From Gallionellaceae bacterium (GTDB taxonomy: Bacteria > Pseudomonadota > Gammaproteobacteria > Burkholderiales > Thiobacillaceae), in assembly GCA_028714735.1 (NCBI GenBank), contig JAQTLU010000005.1, forward strand, positions 1 through 64,000: a stretch of 64,000 bases of DNA. The letters run 5' to 3'. Made by a program: the position numbers and the translations under genes. A model generated the notes under the pieces. It did no database searches and was not told the DNA's origin. It saw nothing but the letters and a program-made list of their open reading frames with translations. Below, one piece after another: positions 16,392 to 25,529 of the stretch (the stretch's first letter is position 1; each line of letters opens with the position of its first letter).

Positions 16392-17357
16392 ATGGAACCC
16401 CCGACCGGCACCCTGCAGGAAGCCATCATCCAGCAACGCGAAGCGCTGCGCGTCATGCTGCGCGGCCCCCTGCAGAAGGCCGCCGAACTGTGCAGCTACG
16501 CCTGGGCCGACCGGGACGCCCTCGACGAGGCCCTGACCGAGGCCTACCGCATCATTCCGTCGTGCAAATATTTCTATGCCCTGAACACCGATGGCGTGCA
16601 GATCAGCAGCAATATCACACATGCTGGCTTGCAGCCGGACGACCTGGGCCGGGACCGTTCGCAGCGCCCCTACATGCGGGAAAAGGTGCCTGCCGACGGC
16701 TTCGTGCTGTCATCGGCCTACATCAGCCTGCGCGCCAAGCGGCCTTCACTCACCGCCATCCAGCTGGTGCGGGGCACCGACTGGCGTGCCCTCGGTTTCG
16801 TCGGCGCCGACTTCGACCTGCGCGACCTGCCGATCACCCGCCAGGTCTACCAGGAGCCGACCTACTGGCGCCAGATCAAGGGCGACCCGGCGATCCGCGG
16901 CACGGTGTTCCACCAGACCCGCAGCGAAAGCATCATGGACATCAACATCGACACCGTGCTCTCGGTGGTGGAGGAATTGATGACCGCGCACGGCGTGCAC
17001 CACGTCATGCTGCACTTCTCCAGCAGCCGGGCGGTGATCTGGCTGACCGAGGACCCGCTGCGCTACCGCCTGCTCGACATCGACGCCCTGACCCACCCCG
17101 ACGTCTGCCTGACCTACCCGAGCCGCCCCTACCCGGCCGACGCCCTGGTGAGAAAGGAGCAGATCCGCCCGATCCTCGACAACCTGCGCGGCCTGCGCCT
17201 GATGGACGAGATGTTCTACCTGCGCACCGGCACCCTGAACATCTACAACGGCGTGGTCGGCCTGACCTTCTCCTGCGATGGCTCGCACTACATCCCGGTC
17301 GACGAGTTCATCGACAAGGGCCAGGAGTTCTGGATGGGCGGCGCGCTGACCGGCTGA
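16392..17357 (+). CDS. Stand-alone PDC (Cache) sensor-domain protein
   Basis: The 321-residue protein has an N-terminal PDC/Cache-like region (residues about 10-160; QREALRVMLRG, RIIPSCKYFYALNTDGVQISSN, DRSQRPYMREK) as seen in periplasmic sensor domains of chemoreceptors and cyclases. However, it has no signal peptide, transmembrane helix or output domain. The C-terminal half (about 165-321) is not a domain I can name. It would be a cytoplasmic ligand-binding protein whose partner is encoded elsewhere. The start at 16392 gives this soluble form; upstream in-frame codons lack a ribosome binding site. Confidence 0.65.
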   Translation: MEPPTGTLQEAIIQQREALRVMLRGPLQKAAELCSYAWADRDALDEALTEAYRIIPSCKYFYALNTDGVQISSNITHAGLQPDDLGRDRSQRPYMREKVPADGFVLSSAYISLRAKRPSLTAIQLVRGTDWRALGFVGADFDLRDLPITRQVYQEPTYWRQIKGDPAIRGTVFHQTRSESIMDINIDTVLSVVEELMTAHGVHHVMLHFSSSRAVIWLTEDPLRYRLLDIDALTHPDVCLTYPSRPYPADALVRKEQIRPILDNLRGLRLMDEMFYLRTGTLNIYNGVVGLTFSCDGSHYIPVDEFIDKGQEFWMGGALTG

Positions 17358-17366
17358 ATCAGGCTC

Positions 17367-18560
17367 TTATTCCAGGAACATCTGCAGCAGGTCGTTGAGG
17401 AACCGGCGGCCCTGCTCGCTCGGCCGCAGCCTCGGCCCGTCGTGTTCCAGCAGCCCCTTCGCCTGCGCCTCGCGCAGCGGTTCCGCGACGCTCTGCAGCG
17501 GCAGGCCGGTCCGCTCCATGAACAGGCCATCGTCGAAGCCGGCATTGAGGCGCAGCGCATTCATCATGAACTCGAATTTCAGGTCGTCCCGGCCGAGCAC
17601 CCGCAGGTCCTCCGGCGGCCTGCCGGAGCCCGCCCAGGCCAGGTAGTCCTTCGGGTGTTTCGGCCGCGCCTGGCGCACCACCCGGTCCGGGAAGCTCAGT
17701 TTGGAATGGGCGCCGGCGCCGATGCCCAGGTAGTCGCCGAACTGCCAGTAGTTCAGGTTGTGCCGACAAGCCAGGCCCGGCCGGGCATAGGCCGAGGTCT
17801 CGTAATGCTGGTAACCGGCCTCGGCCAGGGCGGCCTCGACCTGGTCCTGCATCGTCGCGGCGGCATCGTCGTCGGGCAGGACCGGCGGCGCCGCAGCGAA
17901 GGCGGTGTTCGGCTCCAGGGTCAGGTGGTAGCAGGACAGGTGCTGGGGGGCATGACCCAGGGCGGCGGCCAGGTCGCGCGCCAGGTCGGCCGGGGTCTGC
18001 CCCGGCAGGGCATACATCAGGTCCAGGTTGACCCGCTCGAACAGGGCCAGGGCGCCTGAAATCGCCGCATGCGCCTCGCGGCCGTCGTGGATGCGCCCGA
18101 GCGCCTTCAAGAAACGGTCGTCGAAGCTCTGGATGCCGAGCGACAGGCGGTTCACCCCGGCCTCCCGATAGCCCCGGAAGCGGGCCAGCTCGAAGGTGCC
18201 CGGATTCGCCTCCAGGGTGATCTCGGCGCCCGGCCGCAAGGGCAGCAGGGTGCGCACCGTGGTGAGCAGGCGGTCGACCGCCTCCGGGCTCAGCAGGCTG
18301 GGCGTGCCGCCGCCGATGAACACGGTCTCCACCGGGCGGCCCCATACCTCCGGCAGGGCGTGTTCGAGGTCGCGGCTCAGGGCGTCGAGATAGGCCGCCT
18401 CGGGCAGTTCGTCCCGGAGCGCATGCGAGTTGAAATCGCAATACGGACACTTGCGCACGCACCAGGGCACATGCACGTACAGCGACAGCGGCAAGGTCTG
18501 TGCCGGCGCCAGCCGGTCCGGGCGGGTGACGGCAAACACGGCGGGGCCGGCCGCAGTCAT
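17367..18560 (-). CDS. hemW: Radical SAM heme chaperone HemW
   Basis: The 397-residue protein has the radical SAM cluster motif CxxxCxxC at Cys34-Cys38-Cys41, GGGTPS, and the HemW-specific HNxxYW heme-binding motif (HNLNYW). HemW transfers heme to respiratory proteins; it is not a coproporphyrinogen oxidase, although often so annotated. It is the last gene of the kinase-phosphatase-rph-rdgB-hemW run, 13 bases after rdgB. Confidence 0.93.
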   Translation of the reverse strand: MTAAGPAVFAVTRPDRLAPAQTLPLSLYVHVPWCVRKCPYCDFNSHALRDELPEAAYLDALSRDLEHALPEVWGRPVETVFIGGGTPSLLSPEAVDRLLTTVRTLLPLRPGAEITLEANPGTFELARFRGYREAGVNRLSLGIQSFDDRFLKALGRIHDGREAHAAISGALALFERVNLDLMYALPGQTPADLARDLAAALGHAPQHLSCYHLTLEPNTAFAAAPPVLPDDDAAATMQDQVEAALAEAGYQHYETSAYARPGLACRHNLNYWQFGDYLGIGAGAHSKLSFPDRVVRQARPKHPKDYLAWAGSGRPPEDLRVLGRDDLKFEFMMNALRLNAGFDDGLFMERTGLPLQSVAEPLREAQAKGLLEHDGPRLRPSEQGRRFLNDLLQMFLE

Positions 18561-18573
18561 CGCGGCGAACGGC

Positions 18574-19164
18574 TCAAGCCTGGGTCTTCAGGCGCTCGGC
18601 CAGCGCACCCAGGGCCTGGCCGCGGTGGCTGACGGCGTTCTTCTCGTCCTGGCCGAGCTCGGCGCCGGTCTTGCCGAATTGCGGCACCAGGAAGTAGGGA
18701 TCGTAGCCGAAACCGCCGGCGCCGCGCGGCTCGTCGATGATCTCGCCATGCCAGGCGCCCTCGGCGATGATCGGCTGGGGATCGTCGGCATAGCGGACAT
18801 AGACCATCACGCAGTAGTAGTGCGCCTTGCGGTTGGGGTTGTCCTTGAGCGCCTCGATCAGCTTCTCGTTGTTGCGCTGGTCCGACTTCGGCTCGCCGGC
18901 ATAGCGGGCGGAATAGACGCCCGGCGCGCCGTTGAGGGCATCGACGCAGATGCCGGAGTCGTCGGCCAAAGCGGGAAGACCCGTATGCGCGGCGGCGTGG
19001 CGGGCCTTGGCGATGCAGTTCTCGACGAAGGTGACGTGCGGCTCGGGGCATTCCGGCACGCCGAAGCTGCCCTGCGGCACGGCCTCGAAATCCAGGGGTT
19101 CCAGGATGCGCTGGATCTCGCGCAGCTTGCCGGCGTTGTTGGAGGCGATGACGATCTTCTTCAT
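18574..19164 (-). CDS. rdgB: XTP/dITP diphosphatase
   Basis: The 196-residue Ham1/RdgB enzyme starts with [18 protein letters not shown], has the catalytic and metal region [26 protein letters not shown], and ends with SHRGQAL. It removes non-canonical purine nucleotides (XTP, dITP) from the pool. Its start overlaps the stop of rph as ATGA. Confidence 0.96.
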   Translation of the reverse strand: MKKIVIASNNAGKLREIQRILEPLDFEAVPQGSFGVPECPEPHVTFVENCIAKARHAAAHTGLPALADDSGICVDALNGAPGVYSARYAGEPKSDQRNNEKLIEALKDNPNRKAHYYCVMVYVRYADDPQPIIAEGAWHGEIIDEPRGAGGFGYDPYFLVPQFGKTGAELGQDEKNAVSHRGQALGALAERLKTQA

Positions 19165-19889
19165 GACTGGAGGGCCTGTTTCTGTTCGTGGATCAGCTGC
19201 TCGATGCCGTCCTGGGCCAGGTCGAGCAGGTCGTTCAGTTCACTGCGGGTGAACGGCTCGCCCTCGGCGGTGCCCTGGATCTCGATGATGCCGGCGGAGC
19301 CGGTCATCACCACGTTCATGTCGGTGTCGCAGTCGGAATCCTCGGGATAGTCGAGGTCGAGCACCGGCACGCCCTTGTAGATGCCGACCGAGACCGCGGC
19401 GACGTGGTCGCGGATCACCGTCTCGGGCAGCTTGCCTGCCTTGACCAGCCAGTCCACGGCGTCGTGCACCGCCACCCAGGCGCCGGTGATGCTGGCGGTG
19501 CGGGTGCCGCCGTCGGCCTGGATCACATCGCAGTCGATATGGATGGTGCGCTCGCCCAGCTTTTTCAGGTCCACCGCGGCGCGCAGGCTGCGCCCGATCA
19601 GGCGCTGGATCTCCTGGGTGCGGCCGCTCTGCTTGCCCCGTGCCGCCTCGCGGTCGCCCCGGGTGTGGGTGGCGCGCGGCAGCATGCCGTACTCGGCGGT
19701 CAGCCAGCCGGCGCCGCTGCCCTTGACGTGGAACGGCACCTTTTCCGCCACGCTGGCGGTGCAGATGACCTTGGTGTCGCCGCATTCGACCAGGACCGAG
19801 CCTTCGGCATGCTTGGTATAGCGGCGGGTGATGTGGATGTCGCGCAGTTGCGCCGGGGCGCGCCCCGACGGGCGGAAGAATTCAGTCAT
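19161..19889 (-). CDS. rph: Ribonuclease PH
   Basis: The 242-residue enzyme begins [17 protein letters not shown] and has the phosphate-binding [20 protein letters not shown] and [14 protein letters not shown] regions of RNase PH, which trims tRNA 3' ends by phosphorolysis. Full length; coupled by four-base overlaps to the phosphatase upstream and rdgB downstream. Confidence 0.97.
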   Translation of the reverse strand: MTEFFRPSGRAPAQLRDIHITRRYTKHAEGSVLVECGDTKVICTASVAEKVPFHVKGSGAGWLTAEYGMLPRATHTRGDREAARGKQSGRTQEIQRLIGRSLRAAVDLKKLGERTIHIDCDVIQADGGTRTASITGAWVAVHDAVDWLVKAGKLPETVIRDHVAAVSVGIYKGVPVLDLDYPEDSDCDTDMNVVMTGSAGIIEIQGTAEGEPFTRSELNDLLDLAQDGIEQLIHEQKQALQS

Positions 19890-20803
19890 TTTTTGTCGTC
19901 CAAATTATGTTTGAGGAGTGCGGTCCGGATTTCGTCGATGGCCTGGTCGATCTCGCGATCGCTCATGGCCGGCTGGTGGTCGGGCCGGTCTTCCAGCGCC
20001 TTCAGTTCGGTGGTGAAGCCGTCCAGGCCCAGTTCGCCGATCGGGAGGGTCTTGAGGTTCTGCAGATCCTCGCCGCAGCGCAGCGCCACGATGGACAGGT
20101 TGTCGCCGAAATCGCCGGCGCGGAATTCGGCGTGCTCCAGCATCTGGACCACCGCCTGCTGGAGCGAATAGACATGCAGCATGGCCAGCATCTCGTCGGG
20201 CTGGAACTCGGCCCAGAAGCCGTCGCTGGCCATCAGCAGGACATCGCCTTCGCGCAGGACCACGCCGGGCGAAAGTTCGATGTTGGGCAGGACGAAACCG
20301 CCGACGCTGTTGTACAGCTTGTTGCGATCCGGGTGGCTGTTGATCGCGTCCTCCGACACCAGGCCGTCGTCGATCAGATGCTGGACGGCGGAATGATCGC
20401 GGGTGCGCGAGTTGAGGCCGTCCGGACCGAAGTGATACAGGCGCGAATCGCCCACGTGCGCCCACCAGGCACGCCCCTCCTGGATCACGCAGACGATGCA
20501 GGTGGTGCGCGGGGTGTCCTTCATCCGGTGCTTGAGGGCGTATTCGTTGATGGTCTCGTGCGCGGTATAGATGCCGTCCAGGAGAAACTCGCAGATGTCG
20601 TCGAGATGCGGCTTGGCCAGCTTCTGGAACATGCCCAGCACCACGTCGATCAGCAACTGGGCCGCCACGTCGCCCCGTTCGTGCCCGCCCATGCCGTCGG
20701 CCAGGACCATGCAGATGGACTCGGGCGTATAGCTATGGCCGACCCGGTCCTGGTTGGACTTGCGGCCACCCTGGCGGCTCTCCTGGTAAAGGCTGTATTT
20801 CAT
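19886..20803 (-). CDS. PP2C-family protein phosphatase
   Basis: The 305-residue protein has metal-binding PP2C motifs: SNQDR (Asp19), [11 protein letters not shown] (Asp36), [14 protein letters not shown] and GDNLSIVAL. It carries about 50 extra residues at the C-terminus that are acidic and helical. Its gene overlaps those of the Ser/Thr kinase and rph by four bases, so it is almost certainly the antagonist of that kinase. Cytoplasmic. Confidence 0.9.
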   Translation of the reverse strand: MKYSLYQESRQGGRKSNQDRVGHSYTPESICMVLADGMGGHERGDVAAQLLIDVVLGMFQKLAKPHLDDICEFLLDGIYTAHETINEYALKHRMKDTPRTTCIVCVIQEGRAWWAHVGDSRLYHFGPDGLNSRTRDHSAVQHLIDDGLVSEDAINSHPDRNKLYNSVGGFVLPNIELSPGVVLREGDVLLMASDGFWAEFQPDEMLAMLHVYSLQQAVVQMLEHAEFRAGDFGDNLSIVALRCGEDLQNLKTLPIGELGLDGFTTELKALEDRPDHQPAMSDREIDQAIDEIRTALLKHNLDDKK

Positions 20804-21744
20804 AACGGCTTGGTCAATCTGTCCTTGATCACTTCCATCAGGGTCGGCTTGACCGGCCTGGCATGGAAGGGCACCAGCTCGATCAGCCGCTTCTGGACCG
20901 AAAACACGCTTTGCGGCCGTTCCGTATAGGACAGGCGCAACAGGCTGTCGATCAGTTCCAGGAAATCCGACGAATAGGTCCCGGCGAACTCCTTCGCCGC
21001 CGGTACCAGCTTGTCTTCCAGCACGCGCTCGTTGGCCGGCGGCGGCGGCCGCCGGGCGATGCAGGCGTACATGCTGGCGCCGACGCCATAGATGTCGGTC
21101 CACGGCCCCAGGCGGTCGCGCTGGCTATATTGCTCCGGCGCCGCGAAGCCGGGAGTATACATGGCGACATACTTCTGCTCGGCCAGGAGCGCCTGCCGGG
21201 CGGCCCCGAAGTCGATCAGCAGCGGCGAGGCATCCTGGCGGATGTAGATGTTGGACGGCTTGATGTCGAAATGCAGCAGGCGCTGGGCATGGATCTCGCG
21301 CAGGCCGTTGAGCAACTGGATGAACACGCCGCGGATGAAGCCCTCGCGCATCGGCTCCTCGCGCAGGTCGTGGATATGGCGTTGCAGGGTCTTGCCGCGC
21401 TCGTAGCGCATCACCATGTACACGGTCTCGTTGGCGCGGAAGAAATTGGCCACCTCCACCACGTTGGGGTGGCGGATGCTGGCCAGGGTGCGGCCTTCGT
21501 CGAAAAAATATTTCATGCCCTGGCGGAAACCCTTTTCCTTGTCTTCGGAAAGGGGTTTCACGGTGCCGTTCTCTTCGCGCATCACCATGCCGTCCGGCAG
21601 GTATTCCTTGATCGCCACCGGCTGGCCCTTCCTGTCGAAGGCCAGGTAGACCAGGCTGAAGCCGCCGCCGCCGATCTTGCGGTCGATGGTGTACTCGGCC
21701 AGTTGATAGCCGGTTGGAAGCGGATCGGGGATTTGAGCGGCCAT
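20800..21744 (-). CDS. Hanks-type Ser/Thr protein kinase
   Basis: The 314-residue protein is a bare kinase domain with glycine-rich loop GGGGFSLVY, ATP-binding Lys46 (VAIK), catalytic loop HFDIKPSN with Asp160, and DFG at 178-180. The catalytic HRD Arg is Phe, so it is a non-RD kinase and probably not controlled by activation-loop phosphorylation. There are no transmembrane or PASTA domains. It pairs with the overlapping PP2C gene and lies in the rph-rdgB-hemW operon. Substrates cannot be read from sequence. Confidence 0.9.
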   Translation of the reverse strand: MAAQIPDPLPTGYQLAEYTIDRKIGGGGFSLVYLAFDRKGQPVAIKEYLPDGMVMREENGTVKPLSEDKEKGFRQGMKYFFDEGRTLASIRHPNVVEVANFFRANETVYMVMRYERGKTLQRHIHDLREEPMREGFIRGVFIQLLNGLREIHAQRLLHFDIKPSNIYIRQDASPLLIDFGAARQALLAEQKYVAMYTPGFAAPEQYSQRDRLGPWTDIYGVGASMYACIARRPPPPANERVLEDKLVPAAKEFAGTYSSDFLELIDSLLRLSYTERPQSVFSVQKRLIELVPFHARPVKPTLMEVIKDRLTKPL

Positions 21745-21798
21745 TCAAGCCCAAGTAAGATGGGGTAATCGATGCATACACGGAAGAATAACGAATAC

Positions 21799-22671
21799 AT
21801 GGCTCCCTTGAACAGCATGACCGGCTTTGCCGCCACCACCGCCACCCTGGACAACGGTTCGATCGGCCTTGAACTGCGCGCGGTCAACTCGCGCTTTCTC
21901 GACCTGTCGTTCCGGATGGGCGACGACTTTCGGGTCCTCGAACCGGCCATCCGGGAACGCATCAACGACAAGGTCAAGCGCGGCAAGATGGAATGCCGGC
22001 TGTATTTCTCGGCCAGGGAAGGCGGCCTGCTGCCGAGCGAACCGAACGCCGCCATGCTCGAACAGCTGGCCAGCCTGGCCGACAAGGTCCGCCAGACCAT
22101 CCCGGATGCCCGCCCGATGGGCGTCGCCGAAATACTGCGCTGGCCCGGGCTGCTCGGCGACAACACCAGCGATCCGGAACAGATGCAGGCCGCCGCCCTG
22201 GCCCTGATCGACGGCGCCATCCGCGACTTCAATGCCAGCCGCGCCCAGGAAGGCGCCAAACTGGCCGCCATCATCCTGCAGAAGGTCGCCGCCCTGCGCG
22301 CCCTGGTTGCCGACCTGCGGCCCCGTGCGCCGGCCATCGTCGCCGCCTTCCGCGACAAGATCACCCGGCGCGTGGAAGAAATCCTGCAAGGTTCCGATCC
22401 CGAGCGCATCCATCAGGAAGTCGCCCTGTTCGCCCAGAAGATCGACGTCGACGAGGAACTCGACCGCCTGTCCACCCACCTGGACGAGGTCGAGCGGGTG
22501 ATCAGGCAGGGCGGCTCGGCCGGCAAGCGGCTCGATTTCCTGATGCAGGAGCTCAACCGCGAGGCCAACACCCTCGGCTCCAAGGCCGCCGCCATGGAAC
22601 TCAGCCAGGCCTCGGTGGAGATGAAGGTGCTGATCGAGCAGATGCGCGAACAGGTGCAGAACCTGGAGTGA
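21799..22671 (+). CDS. yicC: YicC family endoribonuclease-like protein
   Basis: The 290-residue protein begins NSMTGFA, has the YicC centre (LELRAVNSRFLDLSFRMGDDFR) and ends EANTLGSKA...VEMKVLIEQMREQVQNLE, as in all YicC/YloC proteins. These act as endoribonucleases that destabilise specific RNAs (RyhB in E. coli). I take the ATG at 21799; an ATG nine codons earlier (21772) is possible. It is divergent from the kinase operon. gmk, which usually follows yicC directly, is here 5.8 kb away beyond the YfiR/TonB/kinase cassette. Confidence 0.92.
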   Translation: MAPLNSMTGFAATTATLDNGSIGLELRAVNSRFLDLSFRMGDDFRVLEPAIRERINDKVKRGKMECRLYFSAREGGLLPSEPNAAMLEQLASLADKVRQTIPDARPMGVAEILRWPGLLGDNTSDPEQMQAAALALIDGAIRDFNASRAQEGAKLAAIILQKVAALRALVADLRPRAPAIVAAFRDKITRRVEEILQGSDPERIHQEVALFAQKIDVDEELDRLSTHLDEVERVIRQGGSAGKRLDFLMQELNREANTLGSKAAAMELSQASVEMKVLIEQMREQVQNLE

Positions 22672-22726
22672 CGCCGGCCCGGTTCCGCCTGCAAGCGTCC
22701 GTGTCAGCGGCCGGCACCCGCCGGAT

Positions 22727-23284
22727 TCAGGGGTCTTGCCCCTGGTAGACTTCAGCGGCCAGCCTGAGCAGGCTGGGACTGATTTCCAGCCCTGCCCCGC
22801 GGGCAATGCCCAGGTTGATGATGAACCGGACCCGTTCATGCTCGCGATAGAGTTCGATGACGCCCCCCGAGCTTGCGAACCGGGGCAGTTCGCTGACCGT
22901 CAGGATCGGTCGACCGTGCAGGGATCGGAGCAGATCGGGGTAGCCTCTCTGCTCAGAGGCCGCGACGTAGAGCATTTGGCAGCGTCCCGGAAGCCGCGCC
23001 TCCCTGACGGTCAGGATGCTGAGCGGACGCCCCTTTACCTGATTGCCGCTCAGCCGCGCCAGGGCATCGGCCAGGTCATCCTCCCCGGCAATGCACAGCG
23101 AGAACGGCGTGCCCGCTTCCCCCATGGCATCTTCCGGCCACAGGGTGAACTTGGCAAAGTTGTAGATGAAGGCGGCCTTGAGCAGGAGTTCGTCCTCGGC
23201 ACTGTCCTGGGCCATAGCCACCGCCCCGCCGCCGGCAAAAAGCCAGAGGCAGGTGCAGAGCAACAACCCTGTCAGCGATTTCAT
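22727..23284 (-). CDS. YfiR family periplasmic protein
   Basis: The 185-residue protein has a Sec signal peptide (cleavage after AMA) and the YfiR/DUF4154 signature LLKAAFIYNFAKFTLWPEDA, then VSELPRFASSGGVIELYREHERVRFIINLG. In Pseudomonas YfiR is a periplasmic inhibitor of the diguanylate cyclase YfiN. Here it is the last gene of a cassette with a TonB-dependent receptor (81-bp gap) and a hybrid histidine kinase, so its partner is probably the kinase's periplasmic domain. The start at 23284 has AAGGGA at good spacing. Confidence 0.85.
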   Translation of the reverse strand: MKSLTGLLLCTCLWLFAGGGAVAMAQDSAEDELLLKAAFIYNFAKFTLWPEDAMGEAGTPFSLCIAGEDDLADALARLSGNQVKGRPLSILTVREARLPGRCQMLYVAASEQRGYPDLLRSLHGRPILTVSELPRFASSGGVIELYREHERVRFIINLGIARGAGLEISPSLLRLAAEVYQGQDP

Positions 23285-23364
23285 CAATCCCTTTACCACC
23301 CTTTAGCGGCTGAAAAATCAGGGAACGCGTCCCCTGTCTTCAGGCCCATGTAATTGTTGGCTTC

Positions 23365-25389
23365 CTAAAACCGGTAGCGCATCTCCGCGTATAAATTGCG
23401 CCCCGGCAACGGCAGGTCGTCGGGGATGGCGGTGCCGGTGTATTCCCGTGCATCGGCATCGAACAGATTGCGGACGGAAGCGGCAAACTCCCACTGTTTC
23501 CCGGCGGAATAACGCACCGTGGTGTCGACCACGGTATAGGCATCCACAGGGGTACGGGTATCGCCGGATGCACGTGGACGCTGGCCGATCCAGTTGGCCT
23601 GCAGGTTCCAGTTCCACCTGGGCAGGAAGGCCCAGTCCGCTCTCAGGTAGGCCTCCCGGTCCGGCACAAAGACGGAGCGGTATACCGTGTCGTCCTGGTT
23701 GCGCAGGCTATAGTTGCCGGAGATCCGCAAGTCCTTGCTGGCCTGCCACAGGGTTTCCAGTTCGATGCCGCGGATCGTGTGATCGCCGGCATTCTGGAAC
23801 TGGCTGGGCGAGCCGACCGCCGCGATGAGGTCGGACTGGGTGAAGTGGTACAGCGTGAGGCCCAGGCGCAACCCCTTCGTGGCCGCGTAGGAAAAGGCCA
23901 GGTCCCAGGTCCGCGAGCGCTCCGGGGCGAGATCGGGATTGGGCAGCGAGCGCGAGGTCACGGCATAGAGTTCCTGATAGGACGGCGCCCGGAACGCCTG
24001 GCCATACATCAGCTTGGTGGTGAGCCGGTCGGTACTCTGCCAGACCAGCGCCAGGCGCGGATTCAGCGTACCGCCGAAGTCGGAGTAGTGGTCGTAACGG
24101 GCGCCGGCAGTCAGCTCCCAGGCATCGGCGAGGGTCCAGATATCCTGCACGAACAGATAGCCGATCTCGCGTGCCTTTTCCGGCGCGAAGGCATAGGGCG
24201 TGTCCGAGACGTCCACCAGGGCCGTACCGTCCAGCGGCATCCCGTCCGGACCGGTCCCGCTGTTGATGAATTGCTCGACGGAATACAGGTCCTGCCGGAC
24301 ATAGCCCGCCCCCAGGCGGACGGCGTGACCGTCGATGCCGGTATACAGGCCGCTGACCTCGCCAGTCAGCTTTCGTTCGGCCGAACGCATCCGGTTGATG
24401 ACCCCATCGGCATAGGTGTAGGTGCCGTCGGAGTAGCCGGGAGGGCGCTCCTGAAAACCGTCGCCCGAGGAGTAATCCAGGTGGGCAAATCGCAGTTCGG
24501 CATTCAGGCCCCAATCCTTGCCGAAGCGGTCGCTGTTGTAGAGCAGGTCGATGTTGTAGCGGTGGTCGCTGGCCCGGGTCACCGGATCGAGCACGCCGGC
24601 GCCGGTGAGTCCGGTTTCCAGGTCGCCGTGGCTCATGTAGTCGGCCTGCAGGCGCCAGTCGCCCCGGGCCATGGCGAAACGGAGGTCCTCATTGCGCCAG
24701 CCGTAATGGGCATCGCCTTGTTCGTGCTGGCCATCCGAGGCGATGTAGGGGTTGTAACCGTCGGTGTCGGACAGTTCCGCGGTCAGGCCGATGTCGAAGC
24801 CGTTCCAATTGCCGCCATGCCGTACCCAGCCGGTCCTGGTGCCGTAACTGCCCGCCCGCGCGCCGGCCTCGGTGCCCACGATCCTGCCCGCGGTCCTGGT
24901 GATGACATTGATCACGCCGGCGGAGGCATCCGAGCCGAACAGGGCCGAGCCGGGGCCGCGGATGATCTCCACCCGCTCGATCATGCTGGCCGGCAGCCCC
25001 TTCCAGAAGATGCCGTAACCCCACATCAGGTCCTTCAGGGGCGCGCCGTTGACCATCAGCAGGGTCTGACTGGCGTTGGCGCCGCGTATGTGCACCAGCG
25101 GCCGGTCGCCAAACAGACTGGTCCTGATATGGATGCCCGGAACGCCTTCCAGCATGTCCGCCAGATTGGTCGCGCCGGTGGCCTTGATGTCTTCCGCGGT
25201 GATGACGGTGACCACGGCGGGGGCCTTGGCGAGCATCTGCTTGGTGTTGGTGGAGATGGTGACCTTCTGGGTCACCAGTTCATCCAGGCTCATGGACAGA
25301 AAATGGGCCAGCCTTTCATCGCTGTCCGCATGGGCGGACAGCGCCTCGAACAGACCTAAGCACGCGATGACGAGTGTGTACTTTTTCAT
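23365..25389 (-). CDS. TonB-dependent outer-membrane receptor
   Basis: The 674-residue protein has a signal peptide (cleavage after AHA), the segment SMSLDELVTQKVTIST common in receptors encoded beside YfiR proteins, a plug domain (AEDIKATGATNLADMLEGVPGIHIR...RGPGSALFGSDASAGVINVIT) and a 22-strand barrel ending in Phe (YRF) for BAM insertion. Ligand unknown; in this context it may sense or import the compound to which the neighbouring kinase responds. Confidence 0.9.
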   Translation of the reverse strand: MKKYTLVIACLGLFEALSAHADSDERLAHFLSMSLDELVTQKVTISTNTKQMLAKAPAVVTVITAEDIKATGATNLADMLEGVPGIHIRTSLFGDRPLVHIRGANASQTLLMVNGAPLKDLMWGYGIFWKGLPASMIERVEIIRGPGSALFGSDASAGVINVITRTAGRIVGTEAGARAGSYGTRTGWVRHGGNWNGFDIGLTAELSDTDGYNPYIASDGQHEQGDAHYGWRNEDLRFAMARGDWRLQADYMSHGDLETGLTGAGVLDPVTRASDHRYNIDLLYNSDRFGKDWGLNAELRFAHLDYSSGDGFQERPPGYSDGTYTYADGVINRMRSAERKLTGEVSGLYTGIDGHAVRLGAGYVRQDLYSVEQFINSGTGPDGMPLDGTALVDVSDTPYAFAPEKAREIGYLFVQDIWTLADAWELTAGARYDHYSDFGGTLNPRLALVWQSTDRLTTKLMYGQAFRAPSYQELYAVTSRSLPNPDLAPERSRTWDLAFSYAATKGLRLGLTLYHFTQSDLIAAVGSPSQFQNAGDHTIRGIELETLWQASKDLRISGNYSLRNQDDTVYRSVFVPDREAYLRADWAFLPRWNWNLQANWIGQRPRASGDTRTPVDAYTVVDTTVRYSAGKQWEFAASVRNLFDADAREYTGTAIPDDLPLPGRNLYAEMRYRF

Positions 25390-25529
25390 GCTTCCCCATG
25401 CTCGCAGCGAACCGGGTGCGGCCAGGCCGCATCCGGGGTGAGCGTATTCATGCCGTTATTCTGGTTGTCATGCTTCCTGCACGATGCCTTCATGCTAATG
25501 GCTTTTCCTGATGCAGAGTAGCCGGGCCG

